This document shows positions 16,579 to 25,653 of a stretch of DNA of 64,000 bases, in pieces. The DNA comes from Fodinibacter sp963833495. Its GTDB lineage: Bacteria > Actinomycetota > Actinomycetes > Actinomycetales > Dermatophilaceae. The stretch spans positions 459,362 to 523,361 of the forward strand of contig CAWHYJ010000011.1 of NCBI GenBank assembly GCA_963833495.1, read 5' to 3'. The position numbers and the translations under genes were made by a program. Every line of letters begins with the position of its first letter. The stretch's first letter is position 1. A model generated the notes under the pieces. It saw only the letters and a program-made list of their open reading frames with translations, was not told the origin of the DNA and did not search any database.

Positions 16579-18638
16579 CAGCGCAGGAACGCTGCGGCGA
16601 CTCCCGCGTCGACCGGCACGTGGAGGCCGGTCGTGTGCGAGAGCTCGCCCGCGGTGAGGGCGAAGACGGCGTTGGCGATGTGCTCGGGCAGCACCTCGCG
16701 CTTGAGCAGGGTGCGCTGGGCGTAGAACGCACCGAGGTCCTCCTCGGGCACGCCGTAGACCTTGGCGCGCTCGGCGCCCCAGCCCTTGGCGAAGATGCCC
16801 GAGCCGCGCACGACGCCGTCGGGGTTGACCCCGTTGACCCGGATGCCGTGCTCGCCGAGCTCGGCGGCGAGCAGCCGCACCTGGTGCGCCTGGTCGGCCT
16901 TGGCCGCACCGTAGGCGACGTTGTTCGGGCCGGCGAAGACGGCGTTCTTGCTCGAGATGTAGACGATGTCGCCGCCCATCCCCTGCTCGACCATGGCCTG
17001 GGCCGAGGCGCGGGAGACGAGGAAGGAGCCCTTGGCCATGACGTCGTGCTGCAGGTCCCAGTCGCGGTCGGTCGTCTCGAGCAGCGGCTTCGAGATGGAC
17101 AGGCCCGCGTTGTTGACGACCAGGTCGACGCCGCCGAACGCGAGGGCAGTCGCGTCGACGGCCGCCTGCACGGCGTCGGTGTCGCTGACGTCGGCCCTCA
17201 CGGCGACGGCGACGTCGGTCGACCCGATGGCCGCGGCGACGGCGCCGGCGGCGTCGACGTCGAGGTCGGCGACCGCGACGCAGGCGCCCTCGGCGGCGAG
17301 CCGCTCGGCGATGGCCTTGCCGATGCCGGACCCGGCACCCGTGACGAGGGCGACCCGGCCCGCGAGCGGCTTGGGCTTCGGCTGCCGTGCGAGCTTGGCC
17401 TCCTCGAGCGCCCAGTACTCGATGTGGAACTTCTCGGACTCGTCGATGGGGGCGTAGGACGAGAGGGACTCCGCCCCCCGCATGACGTTGATGGCGTTGA
17501 CGTAGAACTCGCCGGCGACGCGCGCGGTCTGCTTGTCCTTGCCGAACGAGAACATCCCGACGCCGGGCACGAGCACGATCGCCGGGTCGGCGCCACGCAT
17601 CGCCGGGCTGTCCGGGCTCGCGTTGCGCTCGTAGTAGGCGGCGTACGCCGTGCGGTAGTCCGCGTGCAGCTCGCGCAGGCGGGTGACCATCTCCTCGACG
17701 GAGGCCGTGCCGGGCAGGTCGAGCACCATCGGCGAGACCTTGGTGCGCAGGAAGTGGTCGGGGCACGACGTGCCCAGAGCGGCCAAGGACTGGAGCTTCT
17801 CGCTGGCCATGAAGTCGAGGACGACGTCGGTGTCGGTGAAGTGCCCGACCATGCGCAGGTCGGTCGAGGCCAGGCCACGGATGACCGGGGCCAGCGCGGC
17901 GGCCTTGGCGCGGCGCTCGGCTTCGGGAAGCGGCTCGTTGCCGTCGACCTTTGGCCCGAAGGGGTCCGCCTTGCCGTGCTCGGTGATGTAGGTCTCGGCG
18001 GTGCGGATGATGTCGAGCGAGTTGGCCTCGCACTCCTCCGAGGTCTCCCCCCAGGCGGTGATGCCGTGGCCGCCGAGGATGCAGCCGATCGCCTGCGGGT
18101 TGGCGCGCTTGATCTCGGCGATGTCGAGGCCGAGCTGGAAGCCGGGGCGGCGCCAGGGCACCCAGACGACGCGGTCGCCGAAGATCTCCTTCGTGAGGGC
18201 TTCGCCGTCGGCCGACGTCGCGATCGCAATGCCGGAGTCGGGGTGCAGGTGGTCGACGTGGGCGGCGTCGACCAGGCCGTGCATGGCGGTGTCGATCGAG
18301 GGGGCCGCGCCGCCGGTGCCGAAGAGGCAGTGGTCGAAGGCCGCGACCATCTCGTCCTCGTGGTCCACGCCCGGGTAGACGTCGACGAGGGCGCGCATCC
18401 GGTCCAGGCGCAGCACGGCCAGGCCGGACTCCTTGAGGGTGCCGAGGTCGCCGCCGGAGCCCTTGACCCACATCAGCTCGGTCGGCTGGGAGGTCACCGG
18501 GTCGACGGCCTCGCCCTTGGCGGAGGTGTTGCCGCCGGCGTAGTTCGTGGTGCGGGGGTCCGCGCCGAGCCGGTTGGAGCGCTCGATGAGCTCTCCGGGG
18601 GTCGAAGGGCTGCTCTGCGGGGTCACGGTCAGTTCCAT
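16578..18638 (-). CDS. rhaEW: bifunctional rhamnulose-1-phosphate aldolase / lactaldehyde dehydrogenase
   Basis: A 686-residue two-domain enzyme. The N-terminal part (to about residue 410) is a class II aldolase fold: NYAGGNTSAKGE, then DAAHVDHLHPDS with the metal-binding histidines, and GCILGGHGITAWGE. The C-terminal part is an SDR: ALVTGAGSGIGKAIAE binds the cofactor, LVVNNAGLS is intact, and ISSKNAVFAGPNNVAYGAAK carries Ser, Tyr and Lys. The aldolase splits rhamnulose 1-phosphate into DHAP and L-lactaldehyde. The fused dehydrogenase is thought to oxidise lactaldehyde to lactate. The start overlaps the rhaI stop (ATGGAACTGA). The family is known from Gram-positive and Chloroflexus rhamnose operons. 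Confidence 0.92.
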   Translation of the reverse strand: MELTVTPQSSPSTPGELIERSNRLGADPRTTNYAGGNTSAKGEAVDPVTSQPTELMWVKGSGGDLGTLKESGLAVLRLDRMRALVDVYPGVDHEDEMVAAFDHCLFGTGGAAPSIDTAMHGLVDAAHVDHLHPDSGIAIATSADGEALTKEIFGDRVVWVPWRRPGFQLGLDIAEIKRANPQAIGCILGGHGITAWGETSEECEANSLDIIRTAETYITEHGKADPFGPKVDGNEPLPEAERRAKAAALAPVIRGLASTDLRMVGHFTDTDVVLDFMASEKLQSLAALGTSCPDHFLRTKVSPMVLDLPGTASVEEMVTRLRELHADYRTAYAAYYERNASPDSPAMRGADPAIVLVPGVGMFSFGKDKQTARVAGEFYVNAINVMRGAESLSSYAPIDESEKFHIEYWALEEAKLARQPKPKPLAGRVALVTGAGSGIGKAIAERLAAEGACVAVADLDVDAAGAVAAAIGSTDVAVAVRADVSDTDAVQAAVDATALAFGGVDLVVNNAGLSISKPLLETTDRDWDLQHDVMAKGSFLVSRASAQAMVEQGMGGDIVYISSKNAVFAGPNNVAYGAAKADQAHQVRLLAAELGEHGIRVNGVNPDGVVRGSGIFAKGWGAERAKVYGVPEEDLGAFYAQRTLLKREVLPEHIANAVFALTAGELSHTTGLHVPVDAGVAAAFLR

Positions 18639-19792
18639 CCTGCCTGGGCGCCGCCCACGCGGTCCGCCTCGATCGATTCCTGGTAGCCGCTGTCGGCGTA
18701 GGCCTGCATCGGGTTCGCGGGGAGCCCGCGCTCCTCGCGCCAGGCGGCGAGGTCGGGGCGCACGTCGGTGTAGAAGGCGTCCATGAAGACCTCGTTCGCG
18801 GCGAGGACGTCACCCGCGGTTCTGGCGGCTGCCAGCGCCTCGGTGTCAAGGAGCAGGGCGCGCGCGGTCATCTCCTGCACGTTGAGCACCGAGCGGATCT
18901 GGCCCGGCACCTTCTTCTCGATGTTGTGGCACTGGTCGAGCATGAGCGCGACGTCGGAGCCCGCCCCGAAGCCGCCGCCGCGCACGACCTCGACGAGGAT
19001 GCGGAAGAGCTGGAATGGGTCGGCCGCCCCGACGATGAGGTCGTCGTCGGCGTAGAAGCGGCTGTTGAAGTCGAACGAGCCGAGCTTTCCCAGGCGCAGC
19101 AGCTGGGCGACGATGAACTCGATGTTGGTGCCCGGGGCGTGGTGACCGGTGTCGAGGCACACCACGGCGCGCTCCCCCAGGGCAGCGACGTGGGCGTAGG
19201 CCGTGCCCCAGTCGGGGACGTCGGTGTGGTAGAACGCCGGTTCGAAGAACTTGTACTCGAGCACGAGCCGCTGGTCGTCACCGATCTGCGAATAGATCTC
19301 GGCCAGGCCCTCGGCCAGCCACTCCTGGCGGGCCCGGATGTCGCCCTGCCCGGGGTAGTTGGTGCCGTCGGCAAGCCAAATCTTCAGGTCGCGCGAGCCG
19401 ATCTCGCTCATGATCTCGATGCACCGAAGGTTGTGCTCGACTGCCTTGCGGCGGATGACCGGGTCGGCGTTGGTCAGGCTGCCGAGCTTGTAGTCGTCGT
19501 CCTGGAACGTGTTGCTGTTGACCGTCCCGAGCCCCACACCAAGATCCTTGGCATGGGCGTTGAGTGCCGCCCAGTCGTCCACGAGGTCCCACGGAATGTG
19601 CAGGGCGACCGTCGGCGCCAAGCCCGTGAACCGTTGCACCGCAGCAGCGTCCGCGATCTTCTCCTGCACCGTGCGCGGTGTGCCGGGGCTGCCGAACACC
19701 TTGAAGCGGGTACCGGAGTTGCCGTACGCCCACGAGGGCACCTCAATCGCCAGCTGCTCGAGGCGAGTGCTGATGTCAGCAAACTTGGTCAT
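18629..19792 (-). CDS. rhaI: L-rhamnose isomerase (RhaI type)
   Basis: A 387-residue TIM-barrel isomerase of the RhaI group, distinct from E. coli RhaA. Landmarks are ALHIPWDLVDDW, IWLADGTNYPGQGD, LEYKFFEPAFYHTDVPDWG, CLDTGHHAPGTNIEFIVA and GSFDFNSRFYADDDLIVG, which together give the metal-binding Glu, Asp and His set. It converts L-rhamnose to L-rhamnulose with a divalent metal. The ATG at 19792 follows a usable ribosome binding site (GAGTGATC region) four bases after the GH3 stop. A longer in-frame extension into that gene is rejected. Confidence 0.92.
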   Translation of the reverse strand: MTKFADISTRLEQLAIEVPSWAYGNSGTRFKVFGSPGTPRTVQEKIADAAAVQRFTGLAPTVALHIPWDLVDDWAALNAHAKDLGVGLGTVNSNTFQDDDYKLGSLTNADPVIRRKAVEHNLRCIEIMSEIGSRDLKIWLADGTNYPGQGDIRARQEWLAEGLAEIYSQIGDDQRLVLEYKFFEPAFYHTDVPDWGTAYAHVAALGERAVVCLDTGHHAPGTNIEFIVAQLLRLGKLGSFDFNSRFYADDDLIVGAADPFQLFRILVEVVRGGGFGAGSDVALMLDQCHNIEKKVPGQIRSVLNVQEMTARALLLDTEALAAARTAGDVLAANEVFMDAFYTDVRPDLAAWREERGLPANPMQAYADSGYQESIEADRVGGAQAGWN

Positions 19793-19796
19793 GTGA

Positions 19797-22271
19797 TCAC
19801 TCTTCGTAGGAGTTGGGGGAATGGCTTGTGGTTGTTCTCGCGGCCGCCTGCGCTTCGGCGGGCGGCTCCTCAATGATCACGCCGGGGTCGGACGCGTGTG
19901 TCGCGATCAGGAGCCGTCGCAGTCCGGCGGGCGCGACCTCATCCAGGCTGCGTTCCTCCACTCGGAGGGTGACCTCGATGCTCGACCCTGCCGGGACCTG
20001 CGCCCGTGCGACCCCGCAGAGATACCGCTGTCCTGGCTCGACAGACGGGTGGACGTACGCCTGAAGCACATGCGTGGCAGTGAGGGCTCCGTCGTTGGTC
20101 ACGGTCAGGTCGATCTCGATCCCGCGCGATGCTCGAACTGCACGGACCTCGTGACGGGTCAGTCCGTAGCCCAGTCCGAAACCGAACGGGAAGAGGGGCC
20201 CGTGCTCAAGGACACCCACTGCCCGGTAGCCGATGCGCGTTCCCTCGGTGAGCTCGATGGCCGCGGGTGATTCCCCGGGCCGTCGTTCACCTCCGGGCAG
20301 GTCGTGCACGGAGCGAGGGAAGGTCAGCGGGAGCCGCCCACCAGGGGAGGCGTCGCCGAACAACATCGATGCCAGTGCAGGTCCGAACTGCTCGCCTGGG
20401 TACCAGACCTGCAGGACCGCGGCCACGTCGTCGAGCCACGGCATGGCCACGGCACCGGGCGTGTTGAGCACAACGACGGTTTGGTGGTTGGCCGCCGCGA
20501 CGGCCTCGATCAGTGCGTCTTGGTCCCCCGGCAGGCCCAGGCCGGCTCGATCCATTCCTTCGCTGCTGGACATGTTGACGACGACGATCGCGACGTCGGC
20601 CGAGGCCGCGAGCTCTGTGGCCTCCTCGATGAGGCCCGCCGGTGGTTGCCAGCCGAGCACGATCCTCGGGAGCAGACCCATTTCCGGGACGACCAGCCCG
20701 GACGCGACGGCCGCCTCGATCTCCACGTCGACGGGCTGCCCTACGGTCAGGTCGACGACACACTGCAGGGGACAGGCCGGGCCCTGGAAGAACGGTGACG
20801 CCTCCCTGGCGCCGGCCATCACCTCCGTGCCGTCGATGCGCACCACCGCTCCCCCGCCGAGGTCCAGGCTCAGCCGGTGTGGACCGGTGCGCTCGGGGGT
20901 GAGCCGGCACCGGAAGAGCGCAGGGAATGCGGTGTCCACCTCGTCAGGGCTCAGGGTGATGTCGATGTCAGGGAGCGTCTCGACGCGCTGCGTCTGGTCC
21001 AGTCCGACGCGAGCCACTTCAACTCCGGGGCCGCTGCCGTCCGGGAGGCTGAGAACACTGGGCGGGATTGCCGGCAGCGGGATATCTCCCAAGGTGCCCT
21101 GCGCGGTGACGACTTGGAGGTGGCTTGCCGCACGCTGGCGGATCGCGTCCACCGGTGTGACTATCCGCTTCAGGTCGAGTTCGACGGCGGAGGACCCACC
21201 GGAGGTGTACATGGCGTCGCTCCCGGCGGGTCCGATGACGGCCAAGCGCCGAACCGAGGCGGCCAACGGGAGCACACCTGAGTTGTGCAGCAACACGGTC
21301 GAACTGACGGCGACTTCGCGTGCCAGGTCGAGGTGGTCGGGTGAGGACACCACTTCAGCCCGGCGTGGTGGGTCGTCGACGACCCCGGATCCGAACAGTG
21401 CGTTGAGGATGTGCCGAGCGGATGAGTCGCGCTGCGCGGCTCCGGCCTGCCGCACCATGTCAGCAGTGCGTCCAGCCGCACCCTCGAGACCAGGAAGGTC
21501 CAGACCCGCATCGAGAGCTGCCCGGGGGTCTCGCACGGCGAAGATGAAGTCGGGAGCGTAGAAACCCTCCCAGCCCCATCGTCGGCGAGGGATGTCGAGC
21601 AGCTCACGTGACTGGCACACATAGGTGCCGTTAACACGGTTGTACGAGCCCATCAGCGACCAGGCCCCCGCTTCGATGACGGCGCGGAAGGGCTGCAGGT
21701 ACAGGTCGAGCGCACCGGGGGGCATCGTGACGTCGACAGCCTCCCCGCGCCGCCACACCGGCCCATGACCCGTTCGGCGCTCCTCGGTGCCGTACGCGAG
21801 GTAGTGCTTGACCTGTGCGATCACATGCTCGCCCTGGAGCCCACGAACGTGCGCGGCCCCAAGCGCACCGCTGAGCCAGGCGTCCTCGCCCAGTGCCTCA
21901 GGAATCCGGCCCCCGCGTGGATCACGGGCGATGTCCACAGTGGGACCGAGCACGCAGGTGAAGCCCGCCCTGCGAGCTTCTCGGGCAACCGCCGCGCCAT
22001 ACCGGCGAGCCACATCGTCGTCGAATGTCGCCGCCAGGGCGATCCCGACCGGGAACGCTGTGGCATGGGGGACCCCTCGAAGACCGGTGCCGCTGTCGAC
22101 GTAGTCCGGATAGGAGATGCCGCGCCGAGCCAGTGGGGAGAAGTCGGCGAGCACGAGCGCAGCCCGCTCCTGCTCGCCGAGGTCATCCAGGAGCGCTTGG
22201 ACTCGGGCCGCGACCGGCGCCGACGCGTCAGACCAGTCCGGGTTGGTATCCGCGGGAACGGGGTTGGGCAT
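19797..22271 (-). CDS. glycoside hydrolase family 3 protein with embedded PA14-like domain
   Basis: An 824-residue GH3 enzyme without a signal peptide, so probably cytoplasmic. The (beta/alpha)8 domain shows DSGTGLRG, VLGPTVDIARDPRGGR, QVKHYLAYGTEERRTG (the KH-Y motif), SLMGSYNRVNG and GFYAPDF, which carries the catalytic Asp. The usual Ser before it is Pro here. The alpha/beta sandwich follows (VAIVVVNMSSSEGMDRAGLGLPGDQ). Between them is a PA14-like beta module (FRCRLTPERTGPHRLSLDLGGGAVVRIDG), and a fibronectin-like domain ends the protein. Members cleave beta-glucosides or xylosides. Beside a rhamnosidase and importer, removal of glucose from rhamnosyl-glucosides such as flavonoid glycosides is a reasonable inference. 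Confidence 0.88.
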   Translation of the reverse strand: MPNPVPADTNPDWSDASAPVAARVQALLDDLGEQERAALVLADFSPLARRGISYPDYVDSGTGLRGVPHATAFPVGIALAATFDDDVARRYGAAVAREARRAGFTCVLGPTVDIARDPRGGRIPEALGEDAWLSGALGAAHVRGLQGEHVIAQVKHYLAYGTEERRTGHGPVWRRGEAVDVTMPPGALDLYLQPFRAVIEAGAWSLMGSYNRVNGTYVCQSRELLDIPRRRWGWEGFYAPDFIFAVRDPRAALDAGLDLPGLEGAAGRTADMVRQAGAAQRDSSARHILNALFGSGVVDDPPRRAEVVSSPDHLDLAREVAVSSTVLLHNSGVLPLAASVRRLAVIGPAGSDAMYTSGGSSAVELDLKRIVTPVDAIRQRAASHLQVVTAQGTLGDIPLPAIPPSVLSLPDGSGPGVEVARVGLDQTQRVETLPDIDITLSPDEVDTAFPALFRCRLTPERTGPHRLSLDLGGGAVVRIDGTEVMAGAREASPFFQGPACPLQCVVDLTVGQPVDVEIEAAVASGLVVPEMGLLPRIVLGWQPPAGLIEEATELAASADVAIVVVNMSSSEGMDRAGLGLPGDQDALIEAVAAANHQTVVVLNTPGAVAMPWLDDVAAVLQVWYPGEQFGPALASMLFGDASPGGRLPLTFPRSVHDLPGGERRPGESPAAIELTEGTRIGYRAVGVLEHGPLFPFGFGLGYGLTRHEVRAVRASRGIEIDLTVTNDGALTATHVLQAYVHPSVEPGQRYLCGVARAQVPAGSSIEVTLRVEERSLDEVAPAGLRRLLIATHASDPGVIIEEPPAEAQAAARTTTSHSPNSYEE

Positions 22272-22274
22272 GGT

Positions 22275-23114
22275 TCAGCCCTTGACCGCGCCGGCCGTCA
22301 TCCCGGCCACGATCTGTCGCTGGAAGAAGATGTACATGATCAGCGGCGGGATCGTGATGAGCAGGATGTTGGCGAAGAGCAGGTTGTAGGACGTGTTGAA
22401 CTGGCTCTGGAAGTTGAACAGGGTCAGCTGCACCGTGGCGTTGTCATCACCGGGCAAGAAGTACAGCGGGTTCTGGAAGTCGTTGAACACGAACACCGAC
22501 TGCACCACCACGACGGTCACGATGACCGAGCGCAGCAGCGGGAAGATCACCTTGAAGAAGAGCCGAAGGGGCCCGGCGCCGTCGATGATCGCGGCCTCGT
22601 CCAGCTCGCGAGGGATCGCGTGGATGAACGCGCGCATGGTGAGCACAGTGAACGACAGCCCGAAGGCGACCTCGACGAGGATCAAGCCCGGCAGCGTCTT
22701 GAAGATGCCCAAGGCTTGCATCAACCAGATGGTCGGCACCACGGCCGGGGGCACGATCAGACCGGCGAGCACCAAGCCGTTGACGAGAGGGTTCAGGCGG
22801 CTGCGTCGCCGCTGGAGCACGTAGGCGATCATTGAACCGAAGACCACCATGAGCGTGACGCTGGCGACGGTGAGGATCGCGCTGTTGATGAACGCGATGA
22901 CCAGCATGTAGTCGCGCGCCTTGATGACATCGGTGAGGTTCTGGACGAAAGCGAACTGCTGCGGCCAGGTGAACTCGAGCTGGTTGGCCTCGTTCTTCGG
23001 CTTCATCGCGGTGGTGAGGATGAAGGCGAACGGAATGAGGAACACGACCGTCGAGACGAGGATGGCGACCAGGCTCGTGGTGACGCGAGTGGCGCGCCTT
23101 GTTCCCGTGCTCAC
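22275..23114 (-). CDS. carbohydrate ABC transporter permease (MalG-like)
   Basis: A permease of 279 residues from the GTG at 23114, which has GGAGGTGG five bases upstream and overlaps the previous stop by four bases; an ATG 27 bases further up is less likely. About six transmembrane helices, and the EAA loop is ELDEAAIIDGAGPLRLFFKV. This is the CUT1-family second permease. It pairs with the MalF-like permease encoded just before it and the binding protein upstream, probably importing a rhamnose-containing oligosaccharide or glycoside. An ATPase gene is absent from the cluster. That is common for CUT1 systems, which borrow a shared MsiK-type ATPase. Confidence 0.88.
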   Translation of the reverse strand: MSTGTRRATRVTTSLVAILVSTVVFLIPFAFILTTAMKPKNEANQLEFTWPQQFAFVQNLTDVIKARDYMLVIAFINSAILTVASVTLMVVFGSMIAYVLQRRRSRLNPLVNGLVLAGLIVPPAVVPTIWLMQALGIFKTLPGLILVEVAFGLSFTVLTMRAFIHAIPRELDEAAIIDGAGPLRLFFKVIFPLLRSVIVTVVVVQSVFVFNDFQNPLYFLPGDDNATVQLTLFNFQSQFNTSYNLLFANILLITIPPLIMYIFFQRQIVAGMTAGAVKG

Positions 23115-24052
23115 ATCGCCACCTCCTTCGAGTTCAGCCATCGAGACAACGGGTAGATGATGGCGATGACGACGATGAACAAGATGACGTTCCCCGCCGT
23201 CGACAGGCCGTAGAAGCCCGCTTGGTACTGCTTGTAGATCACGGACGCCACGACGTCAGAAGCGAACCCGGGGCCGCCCTGCGTTGTCGTCCAGATCAGG
23301 TCGAACGAGCGGAGACCACCGATCAGGGACAGCAGGATGACCGTCGCGGTGGCAGGAAAGCTCAGCGGCAGGATGATGTGGCGGAACACCGTCCAGCTGC
23401 TCGCGCCGTCGACCTGTGCGGCTTCGTAGTACTCCGCTGGTATGGCGACGATTCCGGCGATGTAGATCAGTGTGGCAAGGCCTACGCCCTTCCAGATGTC
23501 GATGGCAGCCACCGAGAACAACGCGATGTTCGGGTCGACCAGCCAGCCGGGACCTTCCACCCCGAAGACCGCCAACGTCTTGTTGACCAGGCCCTCCGTC
23601 GGGTTCAGGAGTACCTGGAAGGTGAGGCCGATTCCGACAGCGCTGACCAGCACGGGGAAGAACACCACCGAGCGCAGATACCCTCGCGCGATGAGCGGCC
23701 TGGTCAGCAGGACGGCAAGGGCCATCCCGAGGATGACCTTGAAGGCGGAGGTGAGGAAGCCGTAGATCAGGGTGTTCTTCAGCGCTCCGACCAGGCCAGG
23801 CTCTGCGAAGAAGCTCTGGAAGTTCTCGAGCCCGACGAAGTGGGACTCGAAGAGGGTCCAGCGGGTGAAGGCGAAGTAGAACGAGAGGCCGGTCGGGACG
23901 AGGAACAGGGTCAGGTAGACCGCTGCGCCTGGAAGGTAGAACCAGAGCGGGTAGGACTTGTCGACGTGGCTGGCACCGCCGCGAGGAGCGCGACGCTGAC
24001 GGCTGGGTTTCGTGGCCGGCAGTGCCGGCACAGTGGTCTGGGGCGCAGTCAC
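23111..24052 (-). CDS. carbohydrate ABC transporter permease (MalF-like)
   Basis: A 313-residue permease with a basic N-terminus (KPSRQRRAPRGG) and about six transmembrane helices. The EAA loop reads YYEAAQVDGASSWTVFRHIILP, and TTQGGPGFASDVVASVIYKQ is the usual CUT1 segment before the last helix. It lies 139 bases after the binding-protein stop, with a hairpin in that gap, and overlaps the following permease by four bases. Confidence 0.88.
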   Translation of the reverse strand: MTAPQTTVPALPATKPSRQRRAPRGGASHVDKSYPLWFYLPGAAVYLTLFLVPTGLSFYFAFTRWTLFESHFVGLENFQSFFAEPGLVGALKNTLIYGFLTSAFKVILGMALAVLLTRPLIARGYLRSVVFFPVLVSAVGIGLTFQVLLNPTEGLVNKTLAVFGVEGPGWLVDPNIALFSVAAIDIWKGVGLATLIYIAGIVAIPAEYYEAAQVDGASSWTVFRHIILPLSFPATATVILLSLIGGLRSFDLIWTTTQGGPGFASDVVASVIYKQYQAGFYGLSTAGNVILFIVVIAIIYPLSRWLNSKEVAM

Positions 24053-24155
24053 GGCGCACCTCCGCTTGGGGCTCGTTCTTGAAGGTCGGATGGCAGGCGA
24101 CCTCCGGTGGGAGAGCCGCAGCGATGAGGCGATGGGTCGTGCAGTTGGCGGGTCA

Positions 24156-24181
24156 GGGGGGCGCCGTCGCAGGCGCCCCCC
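24156..24181. terminator. hairpin between binding-protein and permease genes
   Basis: Ten-base arms GGGGGGCGCC (24156-24165) and GGCGCCCCCC (24172-24181) are perfectly complementary around the loop GTCGCA, 10 bases after the binding-protein stop. There is no U-run, so it is more likely a partial terminator or an mRNA-stabilising hairpin that lets the binding protein be made in excess over the permeases, as is common in maltose-type operons. Confidence 0.6.
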
Positions 24182-24191
24182 TGGGCGCGCG

Positions 24192-25526
24192 TCAGTTCCA
24201 GCCGGGAAGTCCGAGCTGCTGGGCCTGCTTCTTGACGTCCTGGTCGTAGAGCTTGGCGCCCTCCTGAGCGGGCCGGATGCCGGAGCCGACCTCGACGGTG
24301 ATCTTCTCCAGGTTCGGGCCCTTGATCGGCGAGAGGAACTCGAGCGCGAGGCTGTTGTCCTTGTCGTCGAAGTACTTCTTCAGGTCCGTCACAGCGGTCG
24401 GCAGGCCGGAGGGGAGGTCGCAGCCGTTGACCATGTACGGGCCCGTGGGCGGCACGGCCTTGGTCTGCGCCTCGCATGCTGCCGGGGTCGCGATCCAGGC
24501 CAGGAACTTCTTGGCGGCGTCGAGCTTGGCGCCGGTGGTGGATTTGGGGATGTACGCGCCTGCGGGCGTCCACGCGGTCAGGCCGTTGGCCGAGGCGTCG
24601 TTCCCGGGCTGGGCGAAGAAGCCGATGTTCTCCGCGGCGGTGGGGTCAAGGCCCGTGTATGCGCTGATCGCGAAGGTCAGCATCGGGTACTGGGCACCCT
24701 CCCCCTTGACCAGCTTGGTCAGGGCCTGGTCGAGCTTGGTGGAGGCGAAGTCCTTGTTGAACCACCCCTTGTCGTGAGCCTCCTGCAGTCGCTGGAAGCC
24801 GGTCAACGCTGGCTCGTCCACGTAGTGCGCCTGGTTCTCGGTGTACTTGGTCGCCCAGTCCGACTGCTGCGCGGTGACGTTATGGAAGTCGGCCAGGACG
24901 AAGAGCTGCGAGGTCCAGGTGTCGCCGTAGGACTGGATCACCGGGGTGACACCGGCAGCCTTGAGCTTGGCGTTGTTGGCCTCGAACTCGGCCCAGGTCT
25001 TCGGAACAGTCAGGCCGTTGTCGGCGAAGACCTTCTTGTTGTAGAGGATGCCGCCGCCCATCGCCTGCCCGTAGGGCACACCGAACAGCTTGCCGTCCAC
25101 GGAGGCGGACTGGACGAAGGTCGGGTCGAGGTTGGCCTTGAAGGCCTCGCCGCTGACATCGACCACGTTCTTCGGCGGATCGAGAGCGGCCAGGAGCGAG
25201 CCGCTGTTGTACTGGAAGACGTCGGACATGTCACCGGTGGCGAGCTTGGTCTTCACCAGGTTGTCGCCGTCCGCGCCCTGCGGTCGGCTCTCGAGCTTGA
25301 CCTGCACGTCCTTCTGGGAGGCGTTGAAGCCGTCGGCCAGGGCCTTACCGGTTGCCATCGTCGCCTCGCTGTTGTCGACGAGGAAGCTGATGGTGGTGGC
25401 GGCACCACCACTGCTCGAGTTGTCGCTCGAGCCGAGGGAGCCGGCGCTGCACGCTGACAGCGCCAGAGCGCCGATCGCCGCGAGGGCGGTCAGTGCGCCG
25501 GCGCGCGTGGATCGGAACTGCTTCAT
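24192..25526 (-). CDS. carbohydrate ABC transporter substrate-binding lipoprotein
   Basis: A 444-residue lipoprotein: MKQFRSTRAG, a hydrophobic run, lipobox LALSAC with Cys at residue 26, and a Ser/Gly linker. The mature part is a CUT1-type (MalE-like) binding protein: TISFLVDNSEATM as first strand, TKLATGDMSDVFQYNSGSLL, GKLFGVPYGQAMGGGILYNKK and TWAEFEANNAKLKAAGVTPV. It begins the transporter part of the rhamnoside locus and is preceded by a LacI-type operator, which implies substrate-induced expression together with the rhamnosidase. Confidence 0.9.
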   Translation of the reverse strand: MKQFRSTRAGALTALAAIGALALSACSAGSLGSSDNSSSGGAATTISFLVDNSEATMATGKALADGFNASQKDVQVKLESRPQGADGDNLVKTKLATGDMSDVFQYNSGSLLAALDPPKNVVDVSGEAFKANLDPTFVQSASVDGKLFGVPYGQAMGGGILYNKKVFADNGLTVPKTWAEFEANNAKLKAAGVTPVIQSYGDTWTSQLFVLADFHNVTAQQSDWATKYTENQAHYVDEPALTGFQRLQEAHDKGWFNKDFASTKLDQALTKLVKGEGAQYPMLTFAISAYTGLDPTAAENIGFFAQPGNDASANGLTAWTPAGAYIPKSTTGAKLDAAKKFLAWIATPAACEAQTKAVPPTGPYMVNGCDLPSGLPTAVTDLKKYFDDKDNSLALEFLSPIKGPNLEKITVEVGSGIRPAQEGAKLYDQDVKKQAQQLGLPGWN

Positions 25527-25554
25527 GGGAGTCCTCCTTGGACGTCATTGTCAC

Positions 25555-25572
25555 TGAATCGTTTCAGATTCA
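25555..25572. promoter_or_regulatory. LacI-type operator before the binding-protein gene
   Basis: TGAATCGTTTCA (25555-25566) fits the TGAAACGTTTCA consensus of LacI-family operators with one mismatch, and it is also bounded by a perfect TGAATC...GATTCA repeat ending at 25572. It lies about 30 bases upstream of the start codon and resembles the boxes at 28476 and 29574. The likely binder is the LacI-family regulator at 28517-29554. Confidence 0.6.
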
Positions 25573-25653
25573 TGAGGAATGTTAGATCCGCCCTGCCGGG
25601 GCGTCAAGCCCTCTTCGGACTTTTCCGGCCGTCGAGGCCGAAATGAAACGTGA

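Noticed and set aside
16569..18686. 705-codon plus-strand open frame
   Set aside because: It lies antisense to rhaEW, whose domains and catalytic motifs are clear. The plus translation is Val/Gly/Arg-rich without motifs, as expected for the mirror of G+C-rich codons.
15082..18849. single 1,255-codon minus-strand frame through rhaB and beyond
   Set aside because: Only its end is rhaB. The earlier part is the wrong frame of rhaEW. The rhaB start is set by the TGATG overlap at 16576-16580.
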